Below, one piece after another: positions 15,959-24,919 of a DNA stretch of 64,000 bases; position 1 is the first letter of the stretch, and each line of letters opens with the position of its first letter. Source of the DNA: Eubacteriaceae bacterium Marseille-Q4139. GTDB lineage: Bacteria; Bacillota; Clostridia; Lachnospirales; Lachnospiraceae. The stretch covers positions 3,831,365 through 3,895,364 of the forward strand of contig JAGTTQ010000001.1 of the NCBI GenBank assembly GCA_018223415.1, written 5' to 3'. The position numbers were made by a program, and so were the translations under genes. Under the pieces are notes generated by a model. It made no database searches. It was not told the DNA's origin and saw nothing but the letters and a program-made list of their open reading frames with translations.

Positions 15959-16798
15959 TTACATTCCCTCTAAGTCGATTACATCGGCTGCGATGACGAT
16001 CCGCGTATTGCTGTCGACGGACTGGATCAGCATCTGAACGTAGTTCTGCGGGATCTGGATCCCGGCCAGGGTGCCCTCGACGCTTCCTTCCTGCTGGCAG
16101 TTTACCACAAGCGCCGGATACGGTTCCTCCTCGTCCTCGGGGCAAAGGAGCATGCCGTAGTTGGAAAGCGCCTTCATGGACTCCAAAAGCACGGCCTGCT
16201 CCGTCTGGGGGCCTTTGGGCCCTGCGGTCACAATCGTCCCGTACTGTTCGGATTCCTCGTCTAAGATCAGGTAATCTTTTTCCGTCAGCTTCTGGTACGG
16301 CACAAGGCTCCCGGGATTTTCATGGCTCCCAAAGGCCTCGCTTGCACGGTAGACGCCGTAAAGCTCATCCTGCGGCACATCGGTGCCTCCGGACAGGATG
16401 CAGGTGGATGAAAACACCTCCTGCCATGTGCCGTCCGCCGATTTTGTATAGTAGAGAAGCCTGGAATTGACTTCCATGGCGCGGCCCTTCACTTTGGAAT
16501 TTTCTGTCCGCACGGCTGCCGACGCCACAGGCGTCTCTGCCTGCTCATCGTTTAAAACCAGGACAAGGCTGTTCACGTCCTGAGCCACCGAAAGGCTCTC
16601 AATCCATTTCCCGCCTTCCTGGCTTCTCTTCCATTTGATGTCCACCGGGACGTCCTCGGCAGAGGCTGCCTCTGTTTCCAGTACAATCGTATCAACTGCT
16701 GCCGGCTGCGCTGCGTCCGCGGAATCGGTGCGATAACCGCCGAGACATAAAAGAAGTGCAATCGCGGCCGGGGCTATTTTATAAACATGCCTGTGCAT
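15959..16798 (-). CDS. Secreted L,D-transpeptidase-like protein, probably catalytically dead
   Basis: A 279-residue protein with a signal peptide (residues 1-30). The middle and C-terminal parts follow the plan of YkuD-type L,D-transpeptidases in related bacteria: LYGVYRASEAFGSHENPGS (about residue 145) and PYQKLTEKDYLILDEESEQYG. The segment where those enzymes have HC ... AGCVSVP reads NCQQEGSVEGTLAGIQIP. The catalytic histidine and cysteine are thus missing. It may bind wall peptides without crosslinking them, or be a regulator. The family assignment is my inference from motif spacing. Confidence 0.6.
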   Translation of the reverse strand: MHRHVYKIAPAAIALLLCLGGYRTDSADAAQPAAVDTIVLETEAASAEDVPVDIKWKRSQEGGKWIESLSVAQDVNSLVLVLNDEQAETPVASAAVRTENSKVKGRAMEVNSRLLYYTKSADGTWQEVFSSTCILSGGTDVPQDELYGVYRASEAFGSHENPGSLVPYQKLTEKDYLILDEESEQYGTIVTAGPKGPQTEQAVLLESMKALSNYGMLLCPEDEEEPYPALVVNCQQEGSVEGTLAGIQIPQNYVQMLIQSVDSNTRIVIAADVIDLEGM

Positions 16799-16895
16799 AT
16801 GGATCTTTCCCCTCTGTTTTGCCTTGCTGTAATTTCAAATATATCCCATTATAGCACATGCTTTGCGGAAAGTCACTGGAAAAAGCTGAAATTTC

Positions 16896-18875
16896 TTATT
16901 TCAGATATTTCTCAAACCAGTTCATCATCTCCGTCATCCTGCGGATCCGGTGGGTCGGCTTTCCGGAGCGGGACAGCTCATGGTTCTCGCCGTGGAACAG
17001 GCAGAGCCTCGTCTCCACGCCGAAGTAGCGGAGCGCACTGAACATCTGGAGCGCATCGCCCATCCAGCAGCGGTAGTCCTCGTCGGACTGGATGAACAAG
17101 GTCGGCGTCTTTGCCTTGTTGGCGTATTTGAGCGGCGAATGGAACCACATCTTATCCGGCGTGTTCCACGGGTCGGCATGGATCTGATCCATGTTGAAGT
17201 AGTAGCCGATATCCGTCGTCATGCACTTGGAGATCCAGTTGGAAATGCTTCTCTGGGAGACAGCGGCCGCAAAACGGTCGGTATTTCCGATGACCCAGTT
17301 TGTCATGAAGCCGCCGTAGCTTCCGCCCATGACGCCAAGGCGCTTCTCGTCGATCTGCGGGTACCGCTTCAGCACTTCGTCGGTCACGGCCATGCAGTGC
17401 TCAAAGTCGATGGTGCCGTGCTTTCCGGTAATGTCGGCAAAAACATTGCCGCGGCCGTCGCTTCCGAGCGGGTTCGTGAAGAATACGAAATAGCCGGCGT
17501 TTGCAAACACCTCATTCTCATGGAAGAAGGTGGGGCCGAAGGTGGCTCTCGGGCCGCCGTGGATCGTTAGGATGCCGGGATACGTCTTGTTCGGATCATA
17601 GTCCACCGGCTTCATCACATAGCCGTCCAGCTCAATGCCCTTATAGGTAAAGGTAAACTCCTCAACCGGGCAGACGCTTCTCTCTGCAAGGAGCGCGTCG
17701 TTGAAGGAGGTGAGCTTCTTCTCTTCTTTCCCGTCGAAGCTGTAACACTCCGTAAGGCCCATATCGCGCATGCCGGTGAAGTAGATGGTGTCGCCGCAGA
17801 CGTCGATGGTGTGGATGCTGCCCTGCCTGTCGATCAGGGTCTTAAGGTTTCCGGCCGCATCAAAGCAGCGCAGAACCGTCTGCTTTCTCACGGTGGAGAG
17901 GAAGTAGATGTACTTGTCATCATGGACAAAGCCGGCGCCGTCAGCAAACTTGCAGTCGCAGCTCATGGTGTTGCGGATGCTGTCGTCGTAGTCGGAAAGG
18001 AGCGTTACAACGCCGTTTTCCACCGTATAGAGCTTGTCGTTTTCGTTGAAGCCGAAGTCCTTCATGTAGGAGCCGAAGAACGTCACCTTTCCGCCGAGGA
18101 TGCAGGCGTAGTCGATGCTCATGTCCTTCTGTTCCACGAGTGTCTCCAGTTTTCCGGAAGAAATCGTGTACTGCATGAGGCCCTGGTAAACATCCTTTTT
18201 GTCGGTGTAGAGGCTGGAGATATAGAGAACCTTATCGCCCTCTTCTACCCAGTAGCCTTCCACATTCTCGTATTCCCGGCTCACGATTTCGGCTTTTCCC
18301 GTCTCCATGTCATAAACGGCCAGGCGTGTACGGATCTTGTTGACAACGCCCTGCCCGTTGGCCCAGAAGGGAAGCTCATCGAAGACCTCATAGTCCTTCT
18401 CTTCCTTCCATGCCTTTGCGGCAGCTTCCTTCTCTTCGCCCTCTAAGGAAGCGAAATCCGGCTTGTTGTAGTCGTATTTGATGCTCATGACAAGCTTGTT
18501 TCCGGCCAGTTTCATCTTGGAAACCTTATACGGTACGGCAAATGCGAACTGCGCCTCGCCGCCGCAGATGGAAATTTTATAAAAGCAGGTCCAGTCCTCG
18601 CCGTTTTTCACCTTTTCCGCATAGGATTTCTCCCGGTCAGACGTGAAAAGAAGGGTCTTCTCATCCAGCCAGATGAAATTTCTCTCCTTCTTCCCGCCCG
18701 TCAGTTTCCTCACGGATCCGTCTGCCATAGTGTAAATCCACAGGCAGGAATCATAGCGGTTGTCCTTTACGTTTGCGTTCACAACGGCCAGAGCCGCGTG
18801 GGCGCCGTCGGGAGACGATACCATGCAGGTCGGGTAATTGTAGTAAGTAAAATCGTCGATGCCAATTCTTTTCAT
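16896..18875 (-). CDS. S9-family prolyl oligopeptidase-type serine peptidase
   Basis: A 659-residue enzyme: an N-terminal beta-propeller-like half (about residues 1-400) and an alpha/beta-hydrolase half. The nucleophile is in GGSYGGF (Ser about 519). The acid is expected near SDEDYRCW and the base is His in GENHELSRSG. There is no signal peptide, so it should act in the cytoplasm on short peptides. It lies just downstream of, and in the same direction as, the dpp peptide-import genes, which suggests that it degrades the imported peptides. The start at 18875 begins MKRIGIDDF; the open frame extends 22 codons upstream. Confidence 0.9.
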   Translation of the reverse strand: MKRIGIDDFTYYNYPTCMVSSPDGAHAALAVVNANVKDNRYDSCLWIYTMADGSVRKLTGGKKERNFIWLDEKTLLFTSDREKSYAEKVKNGEDWTCFYKISICGGEAQFAFAVPYKVSKMKLAGNKLVMSIKYDYNKPDFASLEGEEKEAAAKAWKEEKDYEVFDELPFWANGQGVVNKIRTRLAVYDMETGKAEIVSREYENVEGYWVEEGDKVLYISSLYTDKKDVYQGLMQYTISSGKLETLVEQKDMSIDYACILGGKVTFFGSYMKDFGFNENDKLYTVENGVVTLLSDYDDSIRNTMSCDCKFADGAGFVHDDKYIYFLSTVRKQTVLRCFDAAGNLKTLIDRQGSIHTIDVCGDTIYFTGMRDMGLTECYSFDGKEEKKLTSFNDALLAERSVCPVEEFTFTYKGIELDGYVMKPVDYDPNKTYPGILTIHGGPRATFGPTFFHENEVFANAGYFVFFTNPLGSDGRGNVFADITGKHGTIDFEHCMAVTDEVLKRYPQIDEKRLGVMGGSYGGFMTNWVIGNTDRFAAAVSQRSISNWISKCMTTDIGYYFNMDQIHADPWNTPDKMWFHSPLKYANKAKTPTLFIQSDEDYRCWMGDALQMFSALRYFGVETRLCLFHGENHELSRSGKPTHRIRRMTEMMNWFEKYLK

Positions 18876-18939
18876 TTCTGGATACCCCCATATATTTTTA
18901 TGCTTTTCCCAAATCCTGGCCGGACTCAGGAAAAGGAAC

Positions 18940-18966
18940 AAGCCCCCTGCATAAATGCCGGAGGCT
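18940..18966 (-). terminator. Probable terminator of the dpp operon
   Basis: AGCCTCCGGCAT / ATGCAGGGGGCT on the minus strand, with one mismatch, is followed by TTGTTCCTTTT. It lies in the 100 bases between dppF and the peptidase gene, so some read-through into the peptidase gene is possible. Confidence 0.55.
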
Positions 18967-18977
18967 GGATTTCCTCA

Positions 18978-19934
18978 TTACTTGCCTTCTGTCAGATGAC
19001 ATGCCACAAAATGACCCTTCTCGATCTCCACAAGCTTCGGCTCCTCGCTTCTGCACCTGTCAGTCGCATACGGGCATCTGGCCGCGAACCGGCAGCCCGG
19101 CTTCGGGTTGATCGGGGACGAAATCTCGCCCTTTAAGATGATCCGCTCACGCCGCTTTTTTAAGCTCGGCACAGGGATGGCCGATAAAAGCGCCTGGGTA
19201 TAAGGATGGGTCGGACGGTCGAACAGCATTTCCGACGGCGCTTTCTCGATGAGCTGGCCAAGATACATAACGGCGATATCGTTGGCAAAATGGTTCACGA
19301 CCGAAAGGTCATGGGTGATGAAGATATACGTAAGGCCCATCTTCTCCTGAAGATCCTGCATCAGGTTTAAGATCTGTGCCTGGATAGACACGTCAAGGGC
19401 CGATACCGGCTCGTCGCAGATGATGAGCTTCGGCTCCATGGCAAGGGCGCGGGCAATGCCGATACGCTGCCTTCTTCCGCCGTCCAGCTCATGCGGGTAG
19501 GTGTTCACAAGGCGGTCCGCAAGGCCGACGACTTCCATTAACTCATGGACGCGCTTTGCCCGTTCATTTTTATCCGGAACCAGCTTCTGGAGCTTCAAGG
19601 GCTCGCCGATGATCTCGCTGACGGTTTTTCTCGGATCCAGCGATGCGTAGGGATCCTGGAAAATGAGCTGCATCTCCCGTCTTAAGAGGCGCATCTCTTC
19701 TTTATTCTTTTTTACGATGTCCTCGCCGTTAAAGATGACCTCGCCGGAGGTGGGCTCGATGAGACGTAAGATGGCGCGGCCCGTGGTGGATTTTCCGCAG
19801 CCGGACTCGCCTACGATTCCCAGTGTCTTTCCTCTCTCCAGAGTGAAGCTGACATCATCGACGGCATGAAGCGTCCCCTTCGGGGTATTGAAATATTTTT
19901 TTAAGTGTTTTACTTCAAGGATCGTATCTGCCAT
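18978..19934 (-). CDS. dppF: Dipeptide/oligopeptide ABC transporter ATP-binding protein DppF
   Basis: A 318-residue ATPase of the Dpp/Opp type. Walker A is GESGCGKSTTG (about 38), Walker B is LIICDEP, and the C-terminal extension has the peptide-transporter pattern GCRFAARCPYATDRC. The ABC signature is unusual: it reads ELDGGRRQRIGIARAL instead of FSGGQRQR. The start overlaps the dppD stop (TAATG), giving translational coupling. With DppD it powers peptide import through DppBC. Confidence 0.93.
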   Translation of the reverse strand: MADTILEVKHLKKYFNTPKGTLHAVDDVSFTLERGKTLGIVGESGCGKSTTGRAILRLIEPTSGEVIFNGEDIVKKNKEEMRLLRREMQLIFQDPYASLDPRKTVSEIIGEPLKLQKLVPDKNERAKRVHELMEVVGLADRLVNTYPHELDGGRRQRIGIARALAMEPKLIICDEPVSALDVSIQAQILNLMQDLQEKMGLTYIFITHDLSVVNHFANDIAVMYLGQLIEKAPSEMLFDRPTHPYTQALLSAIPVPSLKKRRERIILKGEISSPINPKPGCRFAARCPYATDRCRSEEPKLVEIEKGHFVACHLTEGK

Positions 19935-20944
19935 TACTGCTCACTCCTTTCGATTTTGAAATCCGGTTCGTCATATCTTGAGCAGCGCACATAATGGGTA
20001 TCGCTGACCCACTTCTTTTCCGGACGGGCCGCCTTGCAGCTTTCCGTACAGTATTTGCACCGCGGCGCGAAGCAGCAGCCCTTCGGCAGCATCGTCGGGT
20101 CGGGCATCAGGCCCGGGATCGGCTGGAGACGTTCTTTCCTGTCCTCAATGTTCGGAAGGGAGCCGAAAAGCCCCTCGGTGTAGGGATGGAGCGTCCGCTC
20201 GAAAATGTCTTCCAGCGTTCCGTGCTCGACAATCTGGCCGGCATAGACGACGGAAACCTCGTCACAGACCTCGGCGATGATTCCAAGGTCATGGGTAATC
20301 ATAATCATGGCGGAGCCGTATTTTTCACGGAGCTGCTTCATGGTTTCCAGAACCTGCGCCTGGATCGTCACGTCGAGAGCCGTCGTCGGCTCGTCGGCTA
20401 AAAGGAGCTTCGGGTTGCAGGCCAGCGCCATGGCGATGACGACACGCTGCTTCATTCCGCCGGAGAACTGATGCGGATATTCGCCGTAGCGCTCTCTCGG
20501 GATTCCAACGACCTCCAACATATCGCCGGCCTTCTGGGCCGCTTCCTTTTCACTGATGTTTTCATGGAGCGCAATGACCTCGGCAATCTGCTCGCCGACC
20601 GTAAGCACCGGGTTTAAGGAGGTCATGGGATCCTGGAAAATCATGGATACCAGGTTTCCGCGGATGTGCTCCAGCTCTTTTGTGGGCATGTTTAAAATGT
20701 CTTTGCCGTCCAGGATGATAGAGCCGTTTTTGATGACTCCCGGCGGGTCCGGCACAAGCCTTAAAATGGAAAGGGCCGTCGTCGTCTTCCCGGAGCCGGT
20801 CTCGCCTACGAGGCCCAGGGTTTTTCCATGTTCAAGCTGGATATCCAGCCCGTTTACGGCCTCCACAACGCCGTCTTCCGTCTCATAGTGGATGACCAGA
20901 TCTTTTATGTCAAGGATTAAGTCCTTCTTGTTCTCTTCTGCCAC
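19934..20944 (-). CDS. dppD: Dipeptide/oligopeptide ABC transporter ATP-binding protein DppD
   Basis: A 336-residue partner ATPase. Walker A GETGSGKTT (about 50), a normal signature QFSGGMKQRVVIAMAL (about 163), and Walker B LLLADEPTTALD are present. The C-terminal Cys-containing segment GCCFAPRCKYCTESC is typical of the family. It starts 14 bases after the dppC stop and ends overlapping dppF. It is the ATPase with the intact signature in this pair. Confidence 0.93.
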   Translation of the reverse strand: MAEENKKDLILDIKDLVIHYETEDGVVEAVNGLDIQLEHGKTLGLVGETGSGKTTTALSILRLVPDPPGVIKNGSIILDGKDILNMPTKELEHIRGNLVSMIFQDPMTSLNPVLTVGEQIAEVIALHENISEKEAAQKAGDMLEVVGIPRERYGEYPHQFSGGMKQRVVIAMALACNPKLLLADEPTTALDVTIQAQVLETMKQLREKYGSAMIMITHDLGIIAEVCDEVSVVYAGQIVEHGTLEDIFERTLHPYTEGLFGSLPNIEDRKERLQPIPGLMPDPTMLPKGCCFAPRCKYCTESCKAARPEKKWVSDTHYVRCSRYDEPDFKIERSEQ

Positions 20945-20958
20945 GTCGGTATCCTCCC

Positions 20959-21867
20959 TTATTTCTTTAATTTCGGGTCAAGCGCATCCCGCAGTCCGTC
21001 GCCGAGAAGGTTTAAGGACAGGATCGTGATGATGATCGCAATACCCGGGAAAATGCACAGATGCGGCGCATTCCTCAGATAGGAACGGCCTCCCGACAGC
21101 ATGGCGCCCCACTCCGGTGTCGGCGCCTTCACGCCAAGTCCGAGGAAGCTTAAGCCTGATGTGGAAAGGATCGCCGATGCTACCTTTAAGGATACCTGTA
21201 CGATGATCGGTGCCATACAGTTCGGGATGATGTGGGACGTGATAATCTCGAAGTTGTTGGCTCCGATACATCTGGCCGCCTCCACGAACTCCTGATCCTT
21301 TACGGTAAGAACCGAAGCGCGCACAATTCTGGCATAGCTCGGCACCGAGGAAATTCCGATGGCTAACATCAGGTTGATTAAGCTCGGCCCGAGGGCTGAT
21401 ACGATGGTAATGGAAAGAAGAAGGCTTGGCACCGCCAGAAGGATGTCCATAAACCTCATGATGACATTATCCACCTTACCGCCGTAGAAACCTGCGATGG
21501 CACCAAGGGTACCGCCGATCAAAAGGGAAATCGTAACGGCCACAACGCCTACGCTTAAGGAAACTCTGGATCCATGGACGAGACGTGCCAGGATATCGCG
21601 GCCAAATTCATCGGTTCCGAGCCAGTGCTCGCTACTCGGGCCTTCCAGGCGGATCGACGTATCCTGCTTGATTACCACATCGTTATAGTCAAAAATGAAA
21701 TCTGCAAAGATTGAAACCAGGATTAAAAGAGTGATGACAAATAGGCCAAGCATTGCCATCCTGTTCTTTTTCAGCCGGCGCCATGTTTCCTGGAACTGGC
21801 TGCGCTTCTTTACCTGAACCGCGCCGTCCTCCATATGTACCGCCGGATTGCTTTTTTTCGCTCCCAT
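20959..21867 (-). CDS. dppC: Dipeptide ABC transporter permease DppC
   Basis: A 302-residue membrane protein with an N-terminal cytoplasmic tail, about six membrane segments, and the inner-membrane-component loop around EAARCIGANNFEIITSHIIPN (about 190-210) that contacts the ATPases. The motif GTDEFGRDILARLVHGSR before the second segment is typical for DppC/OppC. It starts 11 bases after the dppB stop. Confidence 0.92.
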   Translation of the reverse strand: MGAKKSNPAVHMEDGAVQVKKRSQFQETWRRLKKNRMAMLGLFVITLLILVSIFADFIFDYNDVVIKQDTSIRLEGPSSEHWLGTDEFGRDILARLVHGSRVSLSVGVVAVTISLLIGGTLGAIAGFYGGKVDNVIMRFMDILLAVPSLLLSITIVSALGPSLINLMLAIGISSVPSYARIVRASVLTVKDQEFVEAARCIGANNFEIITSHIIPNCMAPIIVQVSLKVASAILSTSGLSFLGLGVKAPTPEWGAMLSGGRSYLRNAPHLCIFPGIAIIITILSLNLLGDGLRDALDPKLKK

Positions 21868-21878
21868 ATGCTGCCTCC

Positions 21879-22811
21879 TTACTTTCTCTTATACTGCGCT
21901 TTGATCCGCGGGTCGATGAATGCATAGAGGATATCGACCAGCAGGTTGATAATACTGAAGGTGATGGTCAGCGTAATAACACCGCCGAGAACCAGAGGCG
22001 CGTCCTTGCTCTTGATGGAATCTACCAGGAGACGGCCAAGTCCCGGCCACGCAAATACGGTCTCTGTCAGGGTGGCGCCGCCTAAAAGGGAGCCGAACTG
22101 GAGGCCGATAACGGTGACAACAGGGATCAGTGCATTTTTAAGCGCATGATGGCGGATCACCCGCTTCTCCGGCACGCCCTTTGCACGGGCTGTACGGATG
22201 TAGTCCTGACGGATAACCTCCAGCATGGAGGAACGCGTCATACGTGTGATTAAGGCAGCATCGCCGGTTCCCAGGGTAATGGCCGGCATGATGTAGTTTT
22301 TCCATCCGCCCATACCGCCGGACGGCAGCCAGCGAAGATTTAAGGAGAACAGAATGATTAACATGAGCCCGAGCCAGAAGTTCGGCGTTGCAACGCCTAA
22401 AAGGGCTGCTACCATTCCCACGTTGTCAACTGCGCTGTACTGTCTCGTAGCGCTGACGATACCGATTGGGAGCGCGATCCCGACGGCCACAAGGATCGAC
22501 CAGAATGCCAGCTTTGCCGTATTGGGGAATGCAGACATGATGGTGGAAAATACATCTCGTTTTGTCTGATAGGACTGTCCCATGTCGCCGTGGAGAAGAT
22601 CCCACATGTATCTGCCGTACTGGACGATGACCGGCTTATCCAGGCCAAGGTCCTTGCGGACGGCTTCAATCGTCTCCGCGTCTGCGCCCTCGCCTGCCAC
22701 AATGGCCGCGGTATCGCCCGGCGACAGGCTCAGGATGAAGTAAACCATAAAGGTAACGCCAATCAGAACAGGGATCAGCATTACCAATCTCTTCAAAATA
22801 TATCTGCTCAT
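21879..22811 (-). CDS. dppB: Dipeptide ABC transporter permease DppB
   Basis: A 310-residue permease with the typical N-terminus MSRYILKRLVMLIPVLIGVT and the coupling loop DYIRTARAKGVPEKRVIRHHALKNAL (about 200-225). Six membrane segments are expected. It is separated from dppA by 114 bases that hold a perfect 11-bp hairpin, a usual way to keep the binding protein in excess over the membrane parts. Confidence 0.92.
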   Translation of the reverse strand: MSRYILKRLVMLIPVLIGVTFMVYFILSLSPGDTAAIVAGEGADAETIEAVRKDLGLDKPVIVQYGRYMWDLLHGDMGQSYQTKRDVFSTIMSAFPNTAKLAFWSILVAVGIALPIGIVSATRQYSAVDNVGMVAALLGVATPNFWLGLMLIILFSLNLRWLPSGGMGGWKNYIMPAITLGTGDAALITRMTRSSMLEVIRQDYIRTARAKGVPEKRVIRHHALKNALIPVVTVIGLQFGSLLGGATLTETVFAWPGLGRLLVDSIKSKDAPLVLGGVITLTITFSIINLLVDILYAFIDPRIKAQYKRK

Positions 22812-22862
22812 TGATACCTTCCATTCTGCCGTGTACCGGCGTTTGTCGTGGATTTTTTTAAA

Positions 22863-22892
22863 GGTGCGGGTGCCTATGATCGCACCCGCACC
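22863..22892 (-). terminator. Intercistronic hairpin between dppA and dppB
   Basis: GGTGCGGGTGC / GCACCCGCACC, 11 perfect pairs with an eight-base loop. On the minus strand only TTT follows, so it is likely an mRNA-stabilising or partial-termination element. Confidence 0.65.
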
Positions 22893-22925
22893 TCACGTTC
22901 CTTTTCTTTTCAGGCCATCTGAAAA

Positions 22926-24533
22926 TTAGTTCTCATAGTGGCAGTTGCCAAGATAATGCTGTGCACCTTTATGAAGCTTGAAGCCCTTTAAGTCTGCGCG
23001 GGTGCCGACCAGGTTGTCCTGATAGTAAAGCGGTACCCACGGTGCCAGCTCTTTACATCTCTCCTGGATCTGTTTGTAGAGATCCATACGTGCGGCTTCG
23101 TCTGTCTCCTGGGCTGCTGCAATAATCATCTCATCCAGCTCTGCATCTGTCAGGAACGCACGGTTTCCGGTTGCGCCGTGGTTGCTGGAATGGAACAGCG
23201 GATATACGCTGCTGTCCGCATCGAAGGAGGAGTTGGACCAGCCTAAGATATACATGTCATGGTCTCCTGCGTTGAGGGAGTCAAGGAAAGCGCCCCACTC
23301 ATACATGGAAATGTCAACGGTAATGCCAACCTCGGCAAGCTGCGCCTGCACAAGCTGTGCGGAACGGTTTCTCACGTCGCCGGATACGAAAAGCTGGCAG
23401 GTGAAGCCGTCAGCATAGCCGGCCTCAGCAAGGAGCTGCTTTGCCATTTCCGGATCGTAGTCATATCCTGTCACTTCCTCGGACCAGCCGGGGATCGTGG
23501 AGTTGATGACGCTGTTTGCAACCTGGCCGCGGCCCTCTAAGATCGTATCCACGAATACCTGCGGGTCGATGGCGTAGTTGATCGCCTGACGGACTTTCAC
23601 ATCCTGGAACGGGCCCTTTGTCGTGTTCATGCCCAGGTACTCAATGGAAGAGGAAAGCTGGGTCAGAACGGATACGTCAGGATTGGACTCCAGGTTGATG
23701 GCGTCGATGGCATCGAGCGACCATACGAGGTCGATTTCGCCGGTCTCAAGGGCGATGGCTCTCGCGCTGCCCTCCGGGATCACGCGGCAGGTAATGGATG
23801 TTGCAATCGGCATATCGCCCCAGTAATTTTCATTTCTCACAAGCGTATAGTGGTCGTTGGGAACCCACTCGGTTAAGTCGAACGGACCGGAGCCTAAGAT
23901 ATTCTCCACATCGCCGTAGGCATCGCCTGCTGCCGTTACGGCTGCTTCCGATACGATGCTTAAGTTGGAGTTGCAGACGATGGCCGGGAAGGACGCATAC
24001 GGCTCGGAGAGCTTGATCGTCACCTGGTGGTCGTTGTCAACTACAACCTCGGAAACCTTGGAGGTGTTGCTTAAGGTCTTCGGCATGGTTTTTGCACGGT
24101 CAAACGTAAACTTTACATCCTGTGCCGTCACAGGCGTTCCGTCTGCGAAAACTGCGTCTTCTCTCAGATGGAACACATAGTCCTGGGTTCCGGAAAGCTC
24201 ATAGCTTTCAGCCAGGTCGCCGACGATATTTCCGTCGTCGTCGATGTCAAGCAGCGTGCTGTACACATGCTTTAACAGGATGGAGGAGGTGGTATCCTGC
24301 TGCCCTGCCGGGTCCAGAGAAACCACGTCCGACTTGATTCCGAAGATAATATCGGTCTTTCCGATATTTCCGCTGCCTTCCGAAGAAGATGCCCCCCCGT
24401 CTGCTGCTTCTGCGGCCGATCCGCCGGCAGATGCGGCTGTCGTCTCGCTGCCGGAATCGCCTCCGCATGCGGAAAGCATCATAGATGCTGCAAGCACGGC
24501 TGCAAGAACTTTTGCCATTCCTCTTTTTCTCAT
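22926..24533 (-). CDS. dppA: Peptide-binding lipoprotein DppA (SBP family 5)
   Basis: A 535-residue extracellular solute-binding protein. The signal peptide ends in the lipobox LSAC (Cys about 23), followed by a Gly/Ser/Ala-rich linker. The family-5 stretch AESYELSGTQDYVFHLREDAVFADG lies near residue 107. It captures peptides for the DppBCDF importer. It is the first gene of the operon and has a strong promoter. Oligopeptide or nickel specificity cannot be excluded. Confidence 0.92.
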   Translation of the reverse strand: MRKRGMAKVLAAVLAASMMLSACGGDSGSETTAASAGGSAAEAADGGASSSEGSGNIGKTDIIFGIKSDVVSLDPAGQQDTTSSILLKHVYSTLLDIDDDGNIVGDLAESYELSGTQDYVFHLREDAVFADGTPVTAQDVKFTFDRAKTMPKTLSNTSKVSEVVVDNDHQVTIKLSEPYASFPAIVCNSNLSIVSEAAVTAAGDAYGDVENILGSGPFDLTEWVPNDHYTLVRNENYWGDMPIATSITCRVIPEGSARAIALETGEIDLVWSLDAIDAINLESNPDVSVLTQLSSSIEYLGMNTTKGPFQDVKVRQAINYAIDPQVFVDTILEGRGQVANSVINSTIPGWSEEVTGYDYDPEMAKQLLAEAGYADGFTCQLFVSGDVRNRSAQLVQAQLAEVGITVDISMYEWGAFLDSLNAGDHDMYILGWSNSSFDADSSVYPLFHSSNHGATGNRAFLTDAELDEMIIAAAQETDEAARMDLYKQIQERCKELAPWVPLYYQDNLVGTRADLKGFKLHKGAQHYLGNCHYEN

Positions 24534-24662
24534 AAAATTTGCCCTCCTTTATTTTACCCGTCCCCCGGTATAGGCTGGAGCCATTGTCCCCTCTCCTGCC
24601 CTTTCCGACCGGGCGCCCTCCTGGTACCACGCAGGCTGGCCGGTACAGGTCTTGCATTCATA

Positions 24663-24691
24663 AGGATATCAGCTTTGCACAATTTTGTCAA
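24663..24691 (-). promoter_or_regulatory. Sigma-A promoter of the dpp operon
   Basis: On the minus strand a perfect TTGACA, 17 bases, then TATCCT. It is located about 130 bases before the dppA start codon. The 5' leader in between has no recognised riboswitch. Confidence 0.8.
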
Positions 24692-24919
24692 TATTTTTCG
24701 CAATCTTAGCGCTTTTCTTATGGATTTTGCCAAGTTTTTCACAAATACGCGTAGTGTGTTTACTATACACGCCGGGAAAAGCGCAAAATTGCCGGGATTC
24801 CGTCACTTTTTTCTGTACGAATTATACAAAGCCCGTTCCCGTCTCCATCAGTCCTTCATAACTGCCGGCGTCCCAATGGCTTCCCGGACTTCGGAGAGCC
24901 GTCCGCGCATGCGGTTGGT

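Noticed and set aside
24741..24775. Near-palindrome GCGTAGTGTG...CTATACACGC between dppA and the RpiR gene as operator
   Set aside because: The arms match poorly once aligned, and the pattern lies upstream of the -35 region without a second copy.
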